A DNA stretch of 64,000 nucleotides. Source: Maylandia zebra. Taxonomy: Eukaryota; Chordata; Actinopteri; Cichliformes; Cichlidae. This document shows, piece after piece, positions 58,466-64,000 of this stretch; the first letter of the stretch is position 1, and the number at the start of each line of letters is the position of its first letter. The stretch is from assembly GCF_041146795.1 (NCBI RefSeq), contig NC_135174.1, forward strand, positions 17,442,878 to 17,506,877. Direction: 5' to 3'. Made by a program: the position numbers and the translations under genes. The notes below the pieces were generated by a model. It searched no databases. It saw nothing but the letters and a program-made list of their open reading frames with translations, and had not been told where the DNA came from.

Positions 58466-61400
58466 GTCAGTACATTATTTTGAAGATGCAGCTGTTACTG
58501 TATTGTTGTACAGACTTGCTGGTAGAACATGCATGAAAAAAGGCCCCAAAAACTGCACCGATTTGTTCCCTCAGTCTGAAAATATTGCCTAGGGGAGGTA
58601 AAGCTAAGGGGAAAAAAACAACAATATGAAATTGAGATTGATCACCTGATTGATTTTTCTTTTGTAGCTCTGATTTTTTAACTTACATCTGAGGTCCCGT
58701 GTTAGATTGTTGTACATCTCTACTATTAAACGTCAAAGCAGCAATACCAAACCAACAGATCTGACCTGTCTAGGCCACCACAAGTTGAAATGAGAAATTT
58801 TGCCCTTTGCAATAAGATAAACACAGGCTCGAGTGCCAAGCAAAGTTGTTGCAAAACAAGAAAACAGCTCACCGGTTATTACTGGTTCCAACACAAAAGC
58901 TTCAAATCCAACAACGTTCATTGTAAATGTCAGATAGAAGCAATGTTATTTATCATGGTGCAGAATTAATTTAAAGCAGCAGCAAATCACAAAAAGAGAG
59001 CGGGAGCAAAGTCGGGGAATGCTTTGCTCTGTGTCCAGAACATGTTTCAGAAATGTGCTGGGAATACAATCATCAAAGGTCCAACACAATACCGGAAAGA
59101 TTCTAGAAATGAATACTAAGTTACTGACAAAAGGCGAGAGTGAACTCTGTAAAACCAATTAACGTTTGTGCAATGACAGACTGATTTTGTCAAGAATACA
59201 AGCTGGAGCCATTCACAGTTTTGATAAGGGTGGGCATGGAGTGCATTACTATGCAACTTGATTAATTTGGCAAGTGAGTGCATGAATTATCTGTCTAGTG
59301 AATACAGCATTTTGTTCCCTTCACTGGATTCTATAAAAGGGTAGGTGTCATCCCGCCTCTGAGCATATTCTACACCTAAGCAGGTCACTTTGTCCCTTTC
59401 AAAGATCACTGGCTGTACCCACCGGCTCAGTCCCGCAGAATAAAAATAAAAGTAAACACTTCATAAAATGGAAAACAAAATGTTGAAGTGCTTGAGTATG
59501 GGAGGTTAAATGAATATATAAAATAGTCACTTATTAGTAAGATAGCTTCTAAACTTCCAAACTGTGGCATAAGTTGTACCACTAATGACAGTCGTGCTCG
59601 ATGTGTAACTTAAGGTGGAATTATTAGAGCGCAAACTTTAAACTGAACAAAGGACAATCAAGGTGACAAGAGGCTTAAGAGTAGGATAATCTTATTGTAG
59701 CAATCGATGACTGCTGATTGAGCTCTTCAAGAGCACACACTGAGACCAACAAGTCTGCAGAGGGACAAGCGAAAATTATGTGGTTAGTAATGTGTTCCTT
59801 TCACTTCTGTCAATGAGAGCTCAATAATAAATCAGGCAATCCAAATGGGTGTTGTTGAAGTGGCTATTTTGGGTGATACTTAAGGCTCTTGGTGCCTGTA
59901 TGAAAAAGCAGGATGTGTATTTAGGTGCTAGGCAATCAAATGCATGGAGTCCTCTTTGGAATGCCATGTTTTTGCCTTGCCAATGGAGTATTTGTTTACG
60001 TTCTTTGCAAGAAAAATTAAAGTGAATGTTATTATGATCACTTGCAATAAACACGCATGCCATTCAGCCCTTAAACTCAGGGATCTTTTATGTGAAAGTG
60101 CCTACAGCACATCTGCACACACACACAAAGGGCTTGGTTTGGCTCATTCTGGCCAAGACCTGAAGTACACTCAAATTCAGACAGGAAAATGGACAGCTGT
60201 GAACATCACACACAAGCAGCTGTTTTGATTCCATTTCCTGGTTTGTGTAGATGATGTGTTGGCAATAACTTGAGTGCGTTTTCTGTGAACGCACATCTAC
60301 GCATTTGCAAGAAATTGATGGTCATGTGGTCTTCCGAACAACCAAAACAAATAACTATAAAAGCTAGAGTCCCAAGACAAAAACACATATACTGAAATAA
60401 AAATATACCACAAGCCTTTGCGCTAACTTTTACATTCCTCACTTGCTTGTCTTCAGCTGACACAACAATCATTGCGCCATCAGATCTGCCCATCAGTAGT
60501 TATGAAGGCCACGATAATGTAATAATAATGGTCCTTTCACCTACAATAGCACAAGAAAACATTGCTCTACACAACCATCTGTATTTGCATATGTTGCGAA
60601 GCATGTCTCTGTGTGTGAGAGCGATAAAGAGAGGAGCTGCATTAGATAAATTCATGTGCTTGTGTGTGTATCATCTTTGTGTTGCAGTCTCGTGAAATGT
60701 CAACACTCCCTCCCTTCTGTTCCCCCCACAGGTAGCTTCAAAGAGGTCAGCCCTTGTCCTCTTCTGTGGCATTTACAGCTGTTGTCTTCCTCCCTTTTTC
60801 CCCACTCAGGATCCAAGTCTTGTCACCTACCTTCAACTAAAATTATTCAAATATAAAAGCTGTCACTTTGAAACCACATCCTTTCAAGTCCACACAAAAA
60901 GAAACCCCTTATTCAATTATTCATTTAGTGTGGTAAATGATCAGCCTTGTAAGATTAACTTAATAGAAGGAATTACATATTCTCCATTTAAAGGCTCGTG
61001 GAATGCTCTTGTTTATTATTGAATCATTGGGTATTGGGTATCCTCCATTCACAGCTATTCTTTTACGATTATGTCCTTATTATTATGACAATGATTGCTT
61101 GGATATAAAGAAATACTCTTGTCAAATTTGATCCTGAGACAAAAAAACCCCCACAAATATAAATATCATATAAAACTATTGCCTTTTCGATCCAACACAT
61201 TACAGAAGGAGTAATACAGACTTCACATCAAAAAGCCAATACCAAGTATCAGACATCCATATGCCACTTGGCCTAATCAGAATCTCATTATTGTCTCTGC
61301 CATTCCTGAAAGCCTCATTAGGACTCATTCATTCCATGCCCTTATGTCAGATTGAGGCTTAAATGGCCCCGCAGACCAAATCCTCCCATCTTGTATTTGG

Positions 61401-62570
61401 ACAAGTCTTGTAAGTGCTGAGGCTGTGCACCAATTCTTTCAAATTAACTGGACATAGTGTTTACAAAAGAGCCAAATCAGGTCATCAATGAGACAACACT
61501 GACAGAACTGAGTCGGTTAACCTAACACTACAGGAGACTTAGTACCGTTTCAACACTGAAAGTAGTTATAACTTTACTTTGGTTACTACACAACATCAAG
61601 TAGCTAGTATTACAAGCAGTGTAGTAAATCAGACATTCTGTTTTCCACCACTCGCTTGGCACTGGATAATTATCTGAGTAACAGTGAAAAATAAGGGCAA
61701 AACTGGTGGATTAGAAAATAATCCTTCAAATCTACAGTAACAGAGTTATTTTAAAAATTAGTGAATCAATGTGTAGCTGATGAGAAAGAAAATGACTCTT
61801 ATAATCTTTTGAATCACCTTTTCTCCAGGTAAATTGGCGGGTACAGGACTTAAGTAAAAAAAAAAAAAAGAAGCTGTTTGACCATACGTGTTCAACTAGC
61901 AAACACAATGTATTTACCCTGGAATAAATATTAACTTAATCATTAAATCTTGTACCTATAAAATGTGCTCACTGAAGCCTAATGGAGAATAATATGTTTA
62001 ATGTCCAGAATTGGCTGTGTAAAATGAGCAAACCCAAGAGTGTCCTCTCTAGGAAATGAAAGTGATTTTGTGTAATTGCCTTTAGAGCAGGCAACAGAAA
62101 AAAAAAGGGGGAAAGAAAGCAATATTACTTTTTATTTCCTCTTAGGATTGATTATGGTCCAACTCCAATCCATCCTTTCACCCTCCCACTGTGAGAAGAG
62201 CATAACTCCATGAAGTCATCCTTGCACCTGCTGGAGGATTTCTTAATTAACTGTAAAAATACAGCAGCAAGCTTTAGACGCCCTCAGCTTCCTCCAATAG
62301 AAATAGGAACTTGTTGTTTAGCATCCTCTGATATATACCGCCATCAATCATGTATTCCAATCTTCAGACTATTTTACTCCAAATCTTTTAAGCTTTTTCA
62401 ACATTTCCTAAACACTCCTGCTTGTCTCATGTCTTTCCTTCTGACTTATTCTGTAATATTGGCATTTATAATGGCAAACATTAAAAAGATAATAAACAGG
62501 TTATGAAGCACTTTTCAAATGTGAGAAGGCAATGTACAATTGTACAAATTTTCCAAGAAACCCTCCCCCC

Positions 62571-62705
62571 CCCCTGAGCCTGGTTCCGTTGGCGGTTTCT
62601 TCCTGTTAAAAGGGAGTTTTTCCTTCCCACTAACAGCAACCTGCCTGCTCATAGGGGGTCATATGATTGCTGGGTTTTTCGCTATATGTATTATTGTAGG
62701 ATTAA
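62571..62705 (+). repeat. Retroelement 3'-tail fragment
   Basis: Contains 'ccctgagcctggttccgttg', 'gttaaaagggagtttttcct' and 'tattattgtagg', the same tail type as at 23990-24756. It starts after a short oligo-C run and ends before the 'ccttgaggc' motif. Confidence 0.65.
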
Positions 62706-63570
62706 TTATTAATTTTGTTTTGTTACCGAGACAGTCCTGAGGATAGCAAGCCAGTACTGGGACAACTTTACAAGTTATAAACTTAGTTGGTTTAAGAACT
62801 GCACCTAATCCAGCAAGCTCTCCATATGAATGTCCAAACTGAATGAAAGTATCTAGGCAGCGGGTGCATGGGCATGCAAGTCTGTTATAAAATAACTTGT
62901 AGATATAGACTTATAATAGAGTTTACTAAAGAAATCCAAGATGAAGATGTAAGCTGAAGGTCACTCACAGAAACGTTGGATCCTTTTCCCAGCTGAAATG
63001 TTTTTAATGTAATCAAAATCAATAAAAATTATGGTAATAGCTCATGCTGCATTAGATGTGAAGATGAAAATTAGTGGTTTGAGCTTATAGCTTCAAAAAC
63101 ATACAAGCACTCAGAAAAATAATGCACTAGAAGTCCTACTTGATATATGAAACTTTTTTACTCAGATAGCACATAAAAAAGACCTTTACTGTTTCTGTAA
63201 CAATCTCTTAGGTATTGTGGAAGAGTGCTCATGAGAACTGCCACATAAGAAGTAGTTGAAAACTACTTGCACAGCTGAAGCACCCATTACAGTGTTGAAT
63301 AACACCCTCCAGGCTGTTACAGCTTTCAGGAAAAGGTTACCGACACTGCTTCTCCTTAAAATGTTTCTTTAAAAGTAGGGCTTCTGAAAAGAACATAAGG
63401 GAAACCTTGAGCTACTGTTTTTCACATATTTATAAAACCGTGCACTAGAAATCAAAGCCTCATCTTTTCTAACTGGTGCAAGTTTTCACTCTGTATAATC
63501 TAAGAAGTTCTGTAATGACATATCAACAAGAAACTCCAGTAGGTGTGCCTTCAAATACAGAGCAATAAAT

Positions 63571-63616
63571 AATATGAACTATATATACATGTATATATAT
63601 ATATATATATGTATGT
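63571..63616. repeat. AT-rich dinucleotide tract
   Basis: Imperfect (AT)n with TATATACATG interruptions near the right edge of the window. Confidence 0.85.
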
Positions 63617-64000
63617 GTACACGTTCTTTTAGCCACAACAAAACTTTTAACCCAGAGAAATTAAGATATAGGGGGTTTTATTTAACTATGCATTTGTTTT
63701 GATCGGATGCCTGAAGGACAGTGACAAAACAGATGAGCAAACAGAAAAGTGAGCAGAATTTTAATGCCATGAGCCATCTGCTCGCATTAATTTTTTATTG
63801 ACTTTAATTCTTTGGATAGGCATGATTCGAACTCACGGCAGCTATCATTCTTCTTTATTTTCATATATCAATTAGAGAATATAAAATTCAGATCCCATAA
63901 TTATCAATGTCATCCCCGATGGGGATATAAATTGTGAGAGATTTATTAGTAGCCCACATGTCATAAAGGCTGGATACGCACCAAATGAAAACTCCTGCTA

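Larger units (their letters stand above)
53166..64000 (-). other. atrnl1: atrnl1 intron, open at the right edge (at least 10.8 kb)
   Basis: No upstream atrnl1 exon (the one with the transmembrane segment and the W-A-S-R-R-R-E junction) is found before the window ends. Contains a hAT-type element (53478-53799), a (CA)37 microsatellite, a Tc1-like copy (57418-58465) and a retroelement tail (62571-62705). Stretches 53810-56200, 58470-62560 and 62710-63570 show nothing I can name. Confidence 0.75.

Noticed and set aside
1-64000. CRISPR arrays, operons, ribosome binding sites, riboswitches, phage genes
   Set aside because: None are present. The sequence is eukaryotic with spliced genes, and no regularly spaced repeat array was seen.

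Overview
This is vertebrate, almost certainly teleost, nuclear DNA. The genes are split by GT-AG introns, AT-rich non-coding DNA dominates, and there are dinucleotide microsatellites, a tRNA-derived SINE and many decayed Tc1/mariner copies of the kinds common in ray-finned fish. The mix of repeats looks percomorph (perhaps cichlid-like), but that is inference. Almost all the small open frames in the window are chance or lie inside repeats.

The window holds one complete gene and the 3' end of a second, arranged tail to tail. The complete gene is gfra1, the GPI-anchored GDNF co-receptor. It lies on the + strand with ten coding exons between 4459 and 27208. All exon phases agree and the joined reading frame is 475 codons plus a stop. 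Its probable promoter and 5' UTR (about 3780-4458) carry a palindromic CRE, an inverted CCAAT box and two short upstream ORFs. The second gene is atrnl1 (attractin-like 1) on the - strand. Its last three coding exons (53165-53058, 46490-46376, 45020-44896) encode the cytoplasmic tail. The transmembrane and extracellular exons lie beyond the right edge. The GFRA1-ATRNL1 tail-to-tail order is the same as on human 10q25. Whether this is the a or b teleost paralogue cannot be decided from the window.

Layout: 1-3780 upstream DNA with a decayed Tc1-like element; 3780-27208 gfra1, with an 11.4 kb intron 3 and a 4.0 kb intron 8 that hold most of its repeats; 27209-about 28750 candidate gfra1 3' UTR; about 28.7-42.9 kb intergenic DNA full of transposon remnants, an L1-type insertion with a recognisable empty-site paralogue, and a frameshifted coiled-coil pseudogene; 42.9-44.9 kb putative atrnl1 3' UTR; 44.9-64 kb atrnl1 exons and introns.

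No new gene system is evident. The most unusual structure is a 539-bp palindromic transposon-like element at 24158-24696. It has near-perfect terminal inverted repeats, repeated GCGAGATCTCGC-type palindromes and a 6-bp target duplication, and it sits inside an older retroelement tail. Also notable is a 2.3 kb block with the coiled-coil pseudogene that appears to split one Tc1 copy.
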